Part shown: positions 8,062 through 16,487 of the stretch, in pieces
Layout: each line of letters opens with the position of its first letter
How positions within the stretch are numbered: position 1 is the stretch's first letter
Source: Evansella sp. LMS18
Lineage (GTDB): Bacteria > Bacillota > Bacilli > Bacillales > Salisediminibacteriaceae
Direction of reading: 5' to 3'
Length of the DNA stretch: 64,000 bases
Assembly (NCBI RefSeq): GCF_024362785.1
Contig: NZ_CP093301.1
Span: forward strand, 3,906,001 to 3,970,000
The notes under the pieces: generated by a model
Seen by the model: only the letters and a program-made list of their open reading frames with translations
The model's database searches: none
Told to the model about the DNA's origin: nothing
Program-made: the position numbers and the translations under genes

Positions 8062-8724
8062 ATGACCCGAAAAACTAAAATAATCAGACCGAAAATACCA
8101 AAGGCATTAAATTCTGCGTCGTTAAACAGTATGGAAGATAATACGATAAGCATGGCTAAGATTGAGGATACAGAAATTTATGGAGAGGAAATACATAAAC
8201 TAAGGGCATCCCAGGTCATATTCAGAAATGTTCAATTTACAGAAGTAAGCTTCCGGGGTATTGAATTAACGGATGTTATTTTTGAGAAGTGTGATTTATC
8301 TAATGCTGATTTTACAGAAGCACTTATTCACAGAACAGAATTCCTGGACTCTAAGTTAATAGGATTTAATGCAGCAGACAGTACTGTCAGGAATGTATTA
8401 TTCAGCAATTGTATGGCAAGGTATGGATCATTTGGTTATTCGGATATGAAGAACGTTATGTTTAAAGGCTGTCAGCTCAATCAGGCTGAATTTTATGAAG
8501 CGAATTTCAAGAATCTCTCATTTTTAAAGTGTGGTATAAACGACGTGAATTTTACCGGCACTTCCTTGGAAGAAGTTGATTTAAGCACCTGTGAGTTTGA
8601 GAGGCTTCATGTGTCGCTTGATAAGTTGACAGGCTGTACTGTAACGGCTGAACAGGCTGTCGGGTTTGCAAAGGCACTCGGTCTTAAAATTAATGGAGAA
8701 AACCATGGAGAAGATATGGCATAA
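8062..8724 (+). CDS. Pentapeptide-repeat protein
   Basis: From about residue 50 to 190 this 220-residue protein is built of five-residue units with a central Phe or Leu, as in VIFRNVQFTEVSF and CDLSNADFTEALI, which fold as a right-handed quadrilateral helix. It ends in an AEQAVGFAKALGL helix, as many Bacillus members do. No signal peptide or membrane segment is seen. AAAGGAG at 8043-8049 places the start. Some family members mimic DNA and bind gyrase, but nothing here shows this one does. It stands alone between the repeat element and the TPP riboswitch. Confidence 0.75.
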   Translation: MTRKTKIIRPKIPKALNSASLNSMEDNTISMAKIEDTEIYGEEIHKLRASQVIFRNVQFTEVSFRGIELTDVIFEKCDLSNADFTEALIHRTEFLDSKLIGFNAADSTVRNVLFSNCMARYGSFGYSDMKNVMFKGCQLNQAEFYEANFKNLSFLKCGINDVNFTGTSLEEVDLSTCEFERLHVSLDKLTGCTVTAEQAVGFAKALGLKINGENHGEDMA

Positions 8725-8771
8725 ATAGTTTGGAGCCGTGAGGTACACATCTGGTAGAAAAGGTCGGGGAA

Positions 8772-8800
8772 TTGTACAAAATATTCAGATATGCTACGAT
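8772..8800 (+). promoter_or_regulatory. Candidate sigma-A promoter for the tenA riboswitch transcript
   Basis: TTGTAC (8772-8777), 17 bases, TACGAT (8795-8800), placed about 36 bases before the riboswitch. Confidence 0.5.
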
Positions 8801-8835
8801 TTAACCAGCAGCTTCAAAATAATAGAATATATCAA

Positions 8836-8942
8836 GCCACTAGGGGAGCCTTTAGAGTATTTTTGCAGTGAAAGGCTGAGATCAAAGTAAGACTTTGAGA
8901 CTCTTATAACCTGATCTGGTTGAAACCAGCGGAGGGAAGTGG
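8836..8942 (+). promoter_or_regulatory. TPP riboswitch (THI box) controlling tenA
   Basis: The leader shows the TPP aptamer consensus: CCACTAGGGGAGCC, GGCTGAGA, an AGACTCTTATAACCTGATCTGG-type core (key parts ACCTGATCTGGTT and ACCAGCGGAGGGAAGTGG). The first and last segments (CCACT/AGTGG) pair as P1. The 3' strand AAGTGG can also pair with CCACTT in the terminator at 8967, giving a simple attenuation switch: thiamine pyrophosphate should stop transcription before tenA. Confidence 0.93.
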
Positions 8943-8966
8943 AAAAAGATTTCAGAAACCGGCAGT

Positions 8967-9006
8967 AAAACCACTTTCTTTTTCCTAAAAAAGAAGTGGT
9001 TTTCTT
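8967..9006 (+). terminator. Riboswitch-controlled terminator before tenA
   Basis: AAAACCACTTTCTT pairs with AAGAAGTGGTTTT (one bulge) and runs into TTTCTT, just before the tenA ribosome site. It competes with P1 of the TPP aptamer. Confidence 0.8.
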
Positions 9007-9037
9007 ACTCGCGAAAACTAAAGGAGGAAGTGTAAGG

Positions 9038-9733
9038 ATGAAATTTACAGAACGCCTCAGGAAAAAGGCAGACCCTGTTTGGCAGGCAAGTTTTGACCAT
9101 CCTTTTGTAAAAGGGATTGGCGAAGGAACACTGCCACTGGATAATTTTCGTTACTATGTGATGCAGGATGCGTATTACCTCTCTCACTTTGCCAGGGTTC
9201 AGGCCCTTGGAGGAGCAAAAGCGAATGATCTGGAGACAACTAACCGGATGGCTGTCCATGCACAGGGAACTTATGGGGCTGAGATGGAGCTTCACAAGAA
9301 ATTTTCGGCGCTCCTGAAAATCACTGATGAAGAGCAGGAAAATTTCAAGCCTTCTCCAACAGCTTATGCTTATACCTCCCATTTGTACCGTGCAGCGTAC
9401 AATGGAGATTTAGGGGAAACCATCGCAGCACTCCTTCCTTGCTACTGGCTGTACTACGAAATCGGGGAAAAACTGAAGGGCTCTTCTCCTGGAGAACCAA
9501 TTTACCAGGAATGGATCGCCGCCTATGGAGGTGACTGGTTTAAGGAGCTTGTGGAAGAACAGATAACCAGGCTGGATCATCTTGCGGAAGCTGCATCTGA
9601 AACAGGGCGTAAAAAAATGGAGGAAAACTTTTTAATCAGCAGCGAGTATGAATTTTCTTTCTGGGATATGGCATACAGACTGGAAAAGTGGCCGAATGAA
9701 GACAGGGTTACAATATATGGAGTAAGCAGATAA
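9038..9733 (+). CDS. tenA: Aminopyrimidine aminohydrolase / thiaminase II TenA
   Basis: The 231-residue protein has the TenA fold signatures: YVMQDAYYLSHFARVQA near residue 40 with the substrate-binding Asp, and LLPCYWLYYEIG near residue 133 with the active-site cysteine. Near the end, EYEFSFWDMAY holds the late glutamate. TenA hydrolyses aminopyrimidine breakdown products of thiamin so the pyrimidine can be reused. AAGGAGGAAG eight bases before the ATG at 9038 sets the start; a frame opening at 8996 overlaps the terminator. It is a single-gene unit under TPP control, separate from the tenI-thiOSGF operon at 49.3 kb. Confidence 0.92.
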   Translation: MKFTERLRKKADPVWQASFDHPFVKGIGEGTLPLDNFRYYVMQDAYYLSHFARVQALGGAKANDLETTNRMAVHAQGTYGAEMELHKKFSALLKITDEEQENFKPSPTAYAYTSHLYRAAYNGDLGETIAALLPCYWLYYEIGEKLKGSSPGEPIYQEWIAAYGGDWFKELVEEQITRLDHLAEAASETGRKKMEENFLISSEYEFSFWDMAYRLEKWPNEDRVTIYGVSR

Positions 9734-9745
9734 GCATAACTATTT

Positions 9746-9785
9746 ACAATGAAGGCCGGGATAACCCGGCCTTCATTGTAGTTTA
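9746..9785 (+). terminator. Terminator after tenA
   Basis: A perfect 15-bp stem, ACAATGAAGGCCGGG with CCCGGCCTTCATTGT, around a four-base loop, followed by AGTTT. Confidence 0.85.
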
Positions 9786-9909
9786 AATATCTTTTTTTAA
9801 TCAACAAACTCCATCTTTTTTTCCAGAATGTTTGTAACACAGGGAATGGCAGGTTATTTCAGCACGGTACCTCGCAACTGAAATTTTATTACAAAAATTT
9901 TTCTGAATA

Positions 9910-9938
9910 TTGACAAAAAATTTTAATGGTATTATACT
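9910..9938 (+). promoter_or_regulatory. Strong sigma-A promoter of the murK-murQ operon
   Basis: TTGACA (9910-9915), exactly 17 bases, TATACT (9933-9938), 37 bases before the murK ATG. The region just upstream is AT-rich with AAAAATTTTT tracts that could hold a MurR operator, but no clear dyad was identified. Confidence 0.8.
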
Positions 9939-9975
9939 TTCTTTAACATAAACAAATATTCTCTGGAGGATAATT

Positions 9976-10953
9976 ATGGAGTATTTTATTGGCATTGACG
10001 GTGGTGGCACAAAAACAGCCTGTTTGTTCAGTGCAGCTGGAGACAGCCATTTTTCTCCGGAAAATAGTAAGTTCACCATTAAAGGGGATGCCACTAATCC
10101 CCATGCAGTTAGTTTCCCTGAAATGAAAAACCGCCTGAAGCTAATGTTCCAGGAAGGAATGGAAAAATGGTCCTTATCCCCTCGGCATTGCGCTGGCATA
10201 TGCGCTGGCCTGGCAGGTGTGGGGAGACCGGATGATGAAAAGCAGGCAGCAGCCCTCATTCAGGAAGCTGCTGATGAATTGAAATTTCCTGAAGGTATTA
10301 CCATTTCTGTTTGTTCAGATACATATGTAGCTCTCCGTGGTGCACTTCCGCCAGATGCACAGGAAGGCATTCTTGTAATTTCAGGAACCGGCTCAAACTC
10401 TATGGGGATGGCTTCCTCCGGCAGGACGTTTAAAAGCGGTGGGTGGGGTCATATTCTCGGGGATGAAGGAGGAGGCTTTCAGATTGGCCTCAAAGCTTTG
10501 AACCATTTAACAAGAGCGTATGACTTACGTGGGGAACCAACGATTATGACTAAGATGGCACAGGAAAAATACGGCTGGACTGAGTTAGGGGAAATAAGAA
10601 ATTTTATTTATTCCCAACCACTGGATAAAAAAGTCATCGCTAACTTTGCTGAAGTAGTTATTGAAGCATCTTTAAAAAGAGATAAAGTGGCAACCGGCAT
10701 TTTAGAGGAAGCAGCTGAGGAACTGATTATTCATGTGGAAAGCCTGCATAAACAGTCGGAAGCCTTCAGTAAATCAACCCCTGTAATGGTTACAGGCTCC
10801 ATATTTACCTATTCGCCGATTGTAACAGAATATTTCAGGAAGCAGCTTCAGGTAAGAAACCTTGGACAGTTTTCAATACCCTGTAAAAGCCCTGCTGAGG
10901 GTGCGGTTGCAATTGCGAGAGAACAGTATAACAAGAACAGAAAAGTCAGGTGA
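9976..10953 (+). CDS. murK: BadF/BadG-type amino-sugar kinase, probable MurNAc/GlcNAc kinase
   Basis: A 325-residue ASKHA-fold kinase with DGGGTKT (residues 8-14, phosphate 1), a GTGS motif near 137 (phosphate 2) and GGWGHILGDEGGG near 155. This is the BadF/BadG/BcrA/BcrD family that includes eukaryotic GlcNAc kinase and clostridial MurK, which phosphorylates MurNAc and GlcNAc at O6. It starts 15 bases after CTGGAGGA and ends six bases before murQ, so the two are surely co-transcribed from the promoter at 9910. With no PTS transporter in the locus, this kinase is the natural source of MurNAc-6-phosphate. The exact sugar preference is inferred from context. Confidence 0.85.
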   Translation: MEYFIGIDGGGTKTACLFSAAGDSHFSPENSKFTIKGDATNPHAVSFPEMKNRLKLMFQEGMEKWSLSPRHCAGICAGLAGVGRPDDEKQAAALIQEAADELKFPEGITISVCSDTYVALRGALPPDAQEGILVISGTGSNSMGMASSGRTFKSGGWGHILGDEGGGFQIGLKALNHLTRAYDLRGEPTIMTKMAQEKYGWTELGEIRNFIYSQPLDKKVIANFAEVVIEASLKRDKVATGILEEAAEELIIHVESLHKQSEAFSKSTPVMVTGSIFTYSPIVTEYFRKQLQVRNLGQFSIPCKSPAEGAVAIAREQYNKNRKVR

Positions 10954-10959
10954 TGAGAC

Positions 10960-11874
10960 ATGGTGAAAGAGCTGTCAAGGCTTAAAACAGAGAGCAGGAA
11001 TCCAAACAGCATGAACCTGAGTGAAATGCCTACAACGGGGATCCTCAAAACGATCAATAAGGAAGATAAAAAGGTAGCTGCAGCAGTGGAAGATGTCCTT
11101 CCCTTTGTGGAACGAGCAGTAGAGCTGGTTTTTGAATCTTTGAAAAACGGCGGACGGTTATTTTATGTGGGAGCAGGTACCAGCGGGCGCCTTGGTGTGA
11201 TGGATGCTTCAGAATGCCCGCCTACATTTATGACACCGCCTGAAATGGTACAGACGGTCATGGCCGGGGGCAAAGGAGCTTTTACGAATGCGGTTGAAGG
11301 CTCAGAGGACGATGAAGAGCAGGCAATCCTGGAAATGAAAGCGAAAAATCTTAAGCAAAACGATGTTGTGGTGGGAATTACGGCAAGCGGCAGAACACCT
11401 TTCCCAATCGGAGCCTTGAAATATGCTAACAAGGCAGGAGCTAAGACTATTTCGTTAAGCTGCAACAGAGATTCCGAGATCAGCAGATTAGCAGATTGTC
11501 CAATTGAGGTACTGGTAGGTCCGGAAGTGCTTACAGGTTCTACAAGAATGAAAGCGGCTACAGCCCACAAAATGATACTGAATATGATCAGCACGACTGT
11601 GATGGTAAAGCTGGGAAAAGTACATGAGAACCTGATGGTGGACCTGCATGCGAGCAACCACAAGCTGAAAGAGCGGGCTAAATCTATACTGATGGAGCTT
11701 ACGGATATTACTTACCAGGAAGCACAGACCGTTCTGGAAGAAGCACAATGGAAAGTGAAACCTGCCATTGTAATGGTAGAAGCAAAGGTAAATCTCAGGG
11801 AAGCATTGAAAGCAATCGAACAAAACGACGGCTATGTTGGAGAGGCCATTCAGTTTGCAAGATTAAATACTTAA
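10960..11874 (+). CDS. murQ: N-acetylmuramic acid 6-phosphate etherase
   Basis: This 304-residue SIS-domain protein has the signature YVGAGTSGRLGVMDASECPPT (key part GTSGRLGVMDASE) with the catalytic Glu near 83, the second glutamate region NAVEGSEDD near 113, and ITASGRTPFPIGAL and GSTRMKAATAHK further on. It removes the lactyl ether from MurNAc-6-phosphate, giving GlcNAc-6-phosphate and D-lactate in the cytosol. It follows murK after six bases. GlcNAc-6-P deacetylase and deaminase genes are not in the window and must lie elsewhere. Confidence 0.95.
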   Translation: MVKELSRLKTESRNPNSMNLSEMPTTGILKTINKEDKKVAAAVEDVLPFVERAVELVFESLKNGGRLFYVGAGTSGRLGVMDASECPPTFMTPPEMVQTVMAGGKGAFTNAVEGSEDDEEQAILEMKAKNLKQNDVVVGITASGRTPFPIGALKYANKAGAKTISLSCNRDSEISRLADCPIEVLVGPEVLTGSTRMKAATAHKMILNMISTTVMVKLGKVHENLMVDLHASNHKLKERAKSILMELTDITYQEAQTVLEEAQWKVKPAIVMVEAKVNLREALKAIEQNDGYVGEAIQFARLNT

Positions 11875-11879
11875 CTTTT

Positions 11880-11893
11880 TGAAACCGCTTTAA
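11880..11893. promoter_or_regulatory. cre-like site before the ABC transporter genes
   Basis: TGAAACCGCTTTAA matches the catabolite-responsive element TGWAANCGNTNWCA at all but one position. It lies just after murQ and about 65 bases before the substrate-binding protein start, so CcpA could repress the transporter when glucose is present. Confidence 0.5.
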
Positions 11894-11956
11894 TTCTGAA
11901 AATTTAGAATTGGAGTGTTTCATAGATAACTAACTTTCAAAAGGGGGATAATAAAG

Positions 11957-13369
11957 TTGAAGAGATCATGGAAAAAATTGTTTACTGTAGCTTTTTCAGC
12001 TGGGTTGATGGCTGGTACATTAGCAGCATGCGGCGGGAATGATGAAACAGGCGGAGAGGAAAATAATGGTGGAAACAACAATGCCGTTAATAATGATTCT
12101 GATGCCAATAACAATGCAGATGACAACGCCAATGCAAATGCTGATACCGGAGGAGACGGAGAGATTTCGGGCGAACTGGAAATCCAGTACTTCGTAGGAG
12201 GTTACGGGGATTCCTGGTGGAAAGAAGTAATCAGTGATTTCCAGGAGCAATACCCTGATGTCACTATCGTTGAACATGCAGGCCCGAATATTAATGACGA
12301 AATGAGATCCCGCTGGGTTTCCGATAATCCACCTGATGTTGTTTACATCGATGGGGCAGGGTCCAGCGAAACGCAGATGGTGGAAGACGGACAGCTTATG
12401 AACTTAACGGAATGGCTTCAGGAAGTGGAAACTGCCGATGGTAATATGCTTGCTGACAGTTTTATTGTAGACCCTGCAACTTATGACGGGGAGATATACA
12501 GCCTCCCGCTCGTATTTGATACTTGGGGTACATGGTATAACCGAGCAAATTTTGAGGAACAAGGCTATGAAGTGCCTACCGGCTTTGACAGCTATATGAG
12601 TACGATGGGGGAAATCCAGGATAACGAGGGAATTGCACCGTTTGTTACAACTGGGCAGCATCCTTATTACTTCCTCCGCGGGGTATTAACACCTGCGTTT
12701 GGAGCTGCGGGCGGAGATGAACTACTTGCAGACATTGTAACAGGAGCTGAAGGAGTCTGGGAGAGAGACGAAGTTGTAGCACAAATGGAAAAGGTTGCTG
12801 AAATGCAGGAAGCAGGTTACATCTATGATGGCTTTGGTGCATATAACCATACGCAGTCACAAATGAACTTCCTCCTTGGCGACCATGCCTTTATCCCGGT
12901 TGGATTCTGGCTGCCTAATGAAATGGCCAATGATGTACCTGATGGATTTGAGTTTGGTTTTATCCCATCTCCTATTCAGGATGAGGGTGAGCCTTATGCT
13001 ATCGTTCCAGACCTTCGTCCTTTAGCAATAGCTGAAAATGCGGAAAACCCGGAAGCAGCTAAAGCGTTTGTCCAGTTTGTTTTCACACAGGAATATGCAA
13101 CATTGTTCTCTGAGCATACTGGAGCAATTATGAATCTGGAAGGTGTAGACCTTTCCGATAATGAAAATGTGCCGCCGTACTTAATAGAAGCTAATGCAAT
13201 GATCAATGACCCTGACCAGGTGCAAATTTACCATCGTCCGCACCCAATGAGTGCTGATCTTGAAACACCAATCGGCGATGCACTTATCGCCCTGATGCTT
13301 GGGAATTCTTCAGTGGAAGAATTTACTGAAAGAGCGGAAGCGGCTACAGCTGATTACAGGGGAGAATAA
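11957..13369 (+). CDS. Sugar ABC transporter substrate-binding lipoprotein
   Basis: A 470-residue extracytoplasmic solute-binding protein of the carbohydrate (MalE-like) class. The N-terminus is a lipoprotein signal ending LAAC around residue 25. A low-complexity Asn/Asp/Glu-rich linker of about 45 residues follows, then the binding domain (WWKEVISDFQEQYPDVTIVE, DVVYIDGAGS, AKAFVQFVFT). It starts with TTG after AAGGGGGA. Between the murK-murQ pair and two permease genes plus murR, its ligand is most likely MurNAc, GlcNAc or a small muropeptide. The acidic linker suits an alkaline or saline surface. Confidence 0.85.
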   Translation: MKRSWKKLFTVAFSAGLMAGTLAACGGNDETGGEENNGGNNNAVNNDSDANNNADDNANANADTGGDGEISGELEIQYFVGGYGDSWWKEVISDFQEQYPDVTIVEHAGPNINDEMRSRWVSDNPPDVVYIDGAGSSETQMVEDGQLMNLTEWLQEVETADGNMLADSFIVDPATYDGEIYSLPLVFDTWGTWYNRANFEEQGYEVPTGFDSYMSTMGEIQDNEGIAPFVTTGQHPYYFLRGVLTPAFGAAGGDELLADIVTGAEGVWERDEVVAQMEKVAEMQEAGYIYDGFGAYNHTQSQMNFLLGDHAFIPVGFWLPNEMANDVPDGFEFGFIPSPIQDEGEPYAIVPDLRPLAIAENAENPEAAKAFVQFVFTQEYATLFSEHTGAIMNLEGVDLSDNENVPPYLIEANAMINDPDQVQIYHRPHPMSADLETPIGDALIALMLGNSSVEEFTERAEAATADYRGE

Positions 13370-13379
13370 TACTTTTTAT

Positions 13380-13424
13380 GGAATGTAAAGGCAAAGTATC
13401 GTCTTTGCTTTTACATTCCTTCTT
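13380..13424 (+). terminator. Partial terminator / mRNA-stabilising hairpin after the binding-protein gene
   Basis: GGAATGTAAAGGCAAAG (13380-13396) pairs fully with CTTTGCTTTTACATTCC (13403-13419) apart from one G-T pair, followed by TTCTTT. Such hairpins between binding-protein and permease genes commonly keep the binding protein in excess. Confidence 0.75.
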
Positions 13425-13487
13425 TAATTTACTCGATTACCGGAAAGTTCCTTGAAAGTTGTGAGTCCGGAGAGGAGGGGAATTTTT

Positions 13488-14381
13488 ATGGTACAAACAA
13501 AAAAACAAAAATATTTATTTCTGGCATTTTGCTTAGTACCTACGTTTATTCTGTTTGCGGTTTTTACGCTGTACCCTTTGATCAGCGGGCTTTATTACTC
13601 TTTCTTCAGCTGGTCAGGTTCGGCTGCTAACAGAGAGTTTGTAGGTGTCGGCAACTATGTACGCCTTTTCAATGACGGAATTATCCCAAGAACCATCATG
13701 CATGATTACTTTTTAGTAGTAACAAAAGTATTTGGAATTATGATTCTTTCCATGTATTTTGCAGTAGCAATAATGCAGATGAAACTAAAAGAAGCCCCAT
13801 TTTACCGTATCATTTTCTTTTTCCCAAATATAATGTCCGTTGTGGTTATTGGTATATTATGGACGTTTATTTATAACCCGAGTCTAGGGCTTGTTAACTC
13901 AGCTCTTGAAGCCATCGGTCTGGAAAACTGGACACGTCCGTGGCTGGGCAGTGAGACCTGGGCCCTGCCATCATTAGTGCTCCCTTCCGTCTGGGCTGGT
14001 ATTGGTTTATTTATGCTTATGTTAATGGGTGGAATCGGAACCATTTCCAAGAGCTATTATGAAGCGGCTGAGCTTGACGGAGCCAGTGAATGGCAGCAGT
14101 TCTGGAAAGTTACAGTGCCATTGTTATGGCCGCAAATTAAAGTTTCCATTCTCTATATCGTCATCACAACATTAAACGGGTCATTCATTATCGTGCAGAT
14201 CATGACAGGGGGAGGCCCGAATAATTCTACACATGTCATGGGCTCTTATTTATACCAGCAGGCGTTTCAGCAATACAACTTCGGATACGGAGCAACGATC
14301 GGCGTTATGATTCTGGTAATCTCACTGCTGACTGTATTCATACTGCAAAAGCTTCTCAGGAGAGAGAAAGTGGATTACTAG
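13488..14381 (+). CDS. Sugar ABC transporter permease (MalF-type)
   Basis: This 297-residue protein has six predicted membrane helices. It carries the EAA-loop sequence YYEAAELDGASEWQQFWKVT near residue 190, which docks the ATPase. GAGGAGGGG precedes the ATG at 13488; an earlier in-frame start at 13452 lacks a ribosome site. It forms a heterodimer with the product of the gene at 14727. No ABC ATPase gene lies in the locus, so a shared MsmX-like ATPase probably powers it, as for several Bacillus sugar importers. Unusually, 345 non-coding bases separate it from its partner. Confidence 0.88.
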   Translation: MVQTKKQKYLFLAFCLVPTFILFAVFTLYPLISGLYYSFFSWSGSAANREFVGVGNYVRLFNDGIIPRTIMHDYFLVVTKVFGIMILSMYFAVAIMQMKLKEAPFYRIIFFFPNIMSVVVIGILWTFIYNPSLGLVNSALEAIGLENWTRPWLGSETWALPSLVLPSVWAGIGLFMLMLMGGIGTISKSYYEAAELDGASEWQQFWKVTVPLLWPQIKVSILYIVITTLNGSFIIVQIMTGGGPNNSTHVMGSYLYQQAFQQYNFGYGATIGVMILVISLLTVFILQKLLRREKVDY

Positions 14382-14439
14382 CTTACAGGACAGTGGAATT
14401 ATTGATTATATTGGCTCTGTTAAATTGAACGTTATCTTA

Positions 14440-14690
14440 AAAATAATATTGATTGTAGATAAAAATGTGAGACGCCTTCGGGAATAGCAACGAGCAAAAC
14501 ATCCTGAATACTCTGCGAGTTGTCTCGACGGATACAACTACAAAGCAATACTGGCAGAGGAAGAGACATGAATCCAGCAATGCCCGAGGCAAAGAAGACA
14601 CCGTGAATGCGAATGAAGTAATGCAGGAACGGATGTGGCCCTTGTACCCTTGCGGTGCAAGCGAGCATTTTTAGCGGAAATCAACAGCAA
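14440..14690 (+). other. Non-coding, apparently structured insert between the two permease genes
   Basis: The spacer between the permease genes is 345 bases, far longer than usual. Its central part has higher GC than its flanks and starts at GTGAGACGCCTTCGGGAATAG. It contains several short complementary blocks (for example GCGAGTTGTCTCGACGG, TTGCGGTGCAAGCGAGC) and no believable protein on either strand; a minus-strand frame at 14432-14668 lacks a ribosome site and recognisable composition. It may be a structured RNA, a fragment of a retroelement such as a group II intron 5' part, or a dispersed repeat. I cannot assign it. Confidence 0.4.
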
Positions 14691-14726
14691 ATTAACTAAG
14701 CAATTAAAATAAAGGAGGTTAACGCA

Positions 14727-15572
14727 GTGGACAGGAAACCAAAAGGCCATATATTAAAACGCACAGGTATCCGACTTCCTTTAATTATCTGGTCTGTTGC
14801 TGTATTATATCCTATTATATGGATGATCATTGGGTCTTTTAAATCGAATGCGGAAATTTATGCGAACCCGTGGGGCCTCCCGGCATCGTTCAACTTTCAG
14901 AACTTTATTGACGCCTGGAATAATTACAATATTGATTTAGGTGTGTTTAACAGCCTGTTTGTGACAGTAGTTGGCGCTCTGCTCACTCTTATACTGGCTG
15001 TTCCCACATCATACGCTCTGGAAAGACTGACCTTCAAAGGGAGCACAGTTTTATTTAATTTGTACATAGCGGCAATGATGATTCCTATGGTGCTCGGATG
15101 GATTCCTTTGTTTTTCCTGCTTATGAATATTGGCATGCTGGATAATTTATTTGGGCTGGCTATTGTATATGCTGTTTCTCAGCTGCCTTTCAGTATTTTT
15201 GTATTAACAACGTTCATGGGTTCCATTCCAAAAGAGCTGGAGGAAGCAGCTGCAATAGATGGCATGTCTCCATACCGGATTCTCTGGAAGATTATTACTC
15301 CTTTATCCATGTCAGGAATTATTACTGTTACAATCATGAACGCGATTCAATTCTGGAATGAATATTTCATGGCGCTGATTTTTCTGCAGACAAGGGAAAA
15401 TTACACTTTAGGTCTCGCAATCGACTTTATCAGCAGGGAGGCAGCTTATACAAATGCCTGGGGAACGCTGTTTGCCAGCTTGACAATCGCGATTATTCCG
15501 GTGATTATTCTGTACGCTATTTTCCAGCGCAGGATTTCAAAAGGGATGACAGAAGGTGCAATCAAAGGATAA
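14727..15572 (+). CDS. Sugar ABC transporter permease (MalG-type)
   Basis: A 281-residue six-helix permease of the carbohydrate class. The EAA loop reads IPKELEEAAAIDGMSPYRIL near residue 170. GTG start at 14727, with AAAGGAGGT nine bases upstream. It is the second half of the channel made with the product of 13488-14381. A C-terminal basic stretch RRISKGMTEGAIKG is typical for the family. murR follows 28 bases after its stop. Confidence 0.9.
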   Translation: MDRKPKGHILKRTGIRLPLIIWSVAVLYPIIWMIIGSFKSNAEIYANPWGLPASFNFQNFIDAWNNYNIDLGVFNSLFVTVVGALLTLILAVPTSYALERLTFKGSTVLFNLYIAAMMIPMVLGWIPLFFLLMNIGMLDNLFGLAIVYAVSQLPFSIFVLTTFMGSIPKELEEAAAIDGMSPYRILWKIITPLSMSGIITVTIMNAIQFWNEYFMALIFLQTRENYTLGLAIDFISREAAYTNAWGTLFASLTIAIIPVIILYAIFQRRISKGMTEGAIKG

Positions 15573-15600
15573 GAAGAAAAAGTAAATGAGGGAGATACAA

Positions 15601-16479
15601 GTGGGGACTACAGCTAACTCTTTTTCAGGTGGATTAATTATGTTAAATGAATATAAGCGCAAACTGCCTCCTTCAGAAAAAAAAGTGGCAGAATATATTA
15701 TCAAAAAGCCGCACCATGCAATTCAGCTTACTGCCACTTCTCTTGGAGAAGAAAGCGGTACGAGCAGTGCGGCAGTTATCAGACTTTGCAAATCTCTCGG
15801 ACTAAAAGGATTTCAGGAGTTGAAGCTCAGGGTCTCAGGGGATTTAATGAAATCCCCGGCTGTCCAGTACAGTAATATTGAACCAGGTGAAACGCAGGAA
15901 GCAATCGTGGAAAAGCTGACGAACAACGCTACTCAGGCACTGAAGGAAACTTCTGAGCTGGTGAATTATGAAGCGCTTGGCATGGCTGTGGAAGCCCTGA
16001 AAAAAGCTGACAGAATTCATTTCTTCGGGGTAGGCGCCTCCGGGATTATTGCACAGGATGCCCAGCAGAAATTCCTTCGTATGAACAAGTCTGTATCCTG
16101 TTTTACCGATATCCATAACGCTGCTATGTATATCGCAAATGTAAGCGAAAATGATGTTGTGTTCGTTATCTCTTTTTCAGGAGAAACACTGGAAACACTT
16201 AAAATTATTGAACTTGCTAACCAGAAAGGGGCTGCCACGATCAGTCTTACCCGCTATGGACAGTCAGCTATTTCAGATAGTGCGGACATCCCTTTATTTA
16301 TATCCGCTACAAGAGAGGTTCCTGCCCCATTCAGAAGCGGAGCCACTTCTTCCCGCCTCGCCCAGCTCCATATGATCGACATTCTTTTTGTATGCGTAGT
16401 TACGGACCAGTATGCATTGGCTTCTGACTATTTAAAAGAAATAAAAGAATCCATGGATTTTATAAAAAGCCGGAAATAA
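15601..16479 (+). CDS. murR: MurR/RpiR-family transcriptional regulator
   Basis: About 292 residues with an N-terminal helix-turn-helix domain (LPPSEKKVAEYI, then SSAAVIRLCKSLGLKGFQEL). A C-terminal SIS phosphosugar-binding domain follows from about residue 110 (FFGVGASGIIAQDAQQKFLR, VFVISFSGETLETLKI). In this family MurNAc-6-phosphate is the usual effector. I prefer GTG at 15601 because GAGGGAG lies six bases upstream; the ATG at 15586 overlaps that site, and an internal ATG at 15640 is also possible. It ends the murK-murQ-ABC block and probably controls it. Its terminator is split by an inserted element. Confidence 0.87.
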   Translation: MGTTANSFSGGLIMLNEYKRKLPPSEKKVAEYIIKKPHHAIQLTATSLGEESGTSSAAVIRLCKSLGLKGFQELKLRVSGDLMKSPAVQYSNIEPGETQEAIVEKLTNNATQALKETSELVNYEALGMAVEALKKADRIHFFGVGASGIIAQDAQQKFLRMNKSVSCFTDIHNAAMYIANVSENDVVFVISFSGETLETLKIIELANQKGAATISLTRYGQSAISDSADIPLFISATREVPAPFRSGATSSRLAQLHMIDILFVCVVTDQYALASDYLKEIKESMDFIKSRK

Positions 16480-16487
16480 GGTTTAAA

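Noticed and set aside
14432-14668. 78-codon minus-strand frame inside the permease spacer
   Set aside because: No ribosome site, no domain, and the region looks like structured non-coding DNA.
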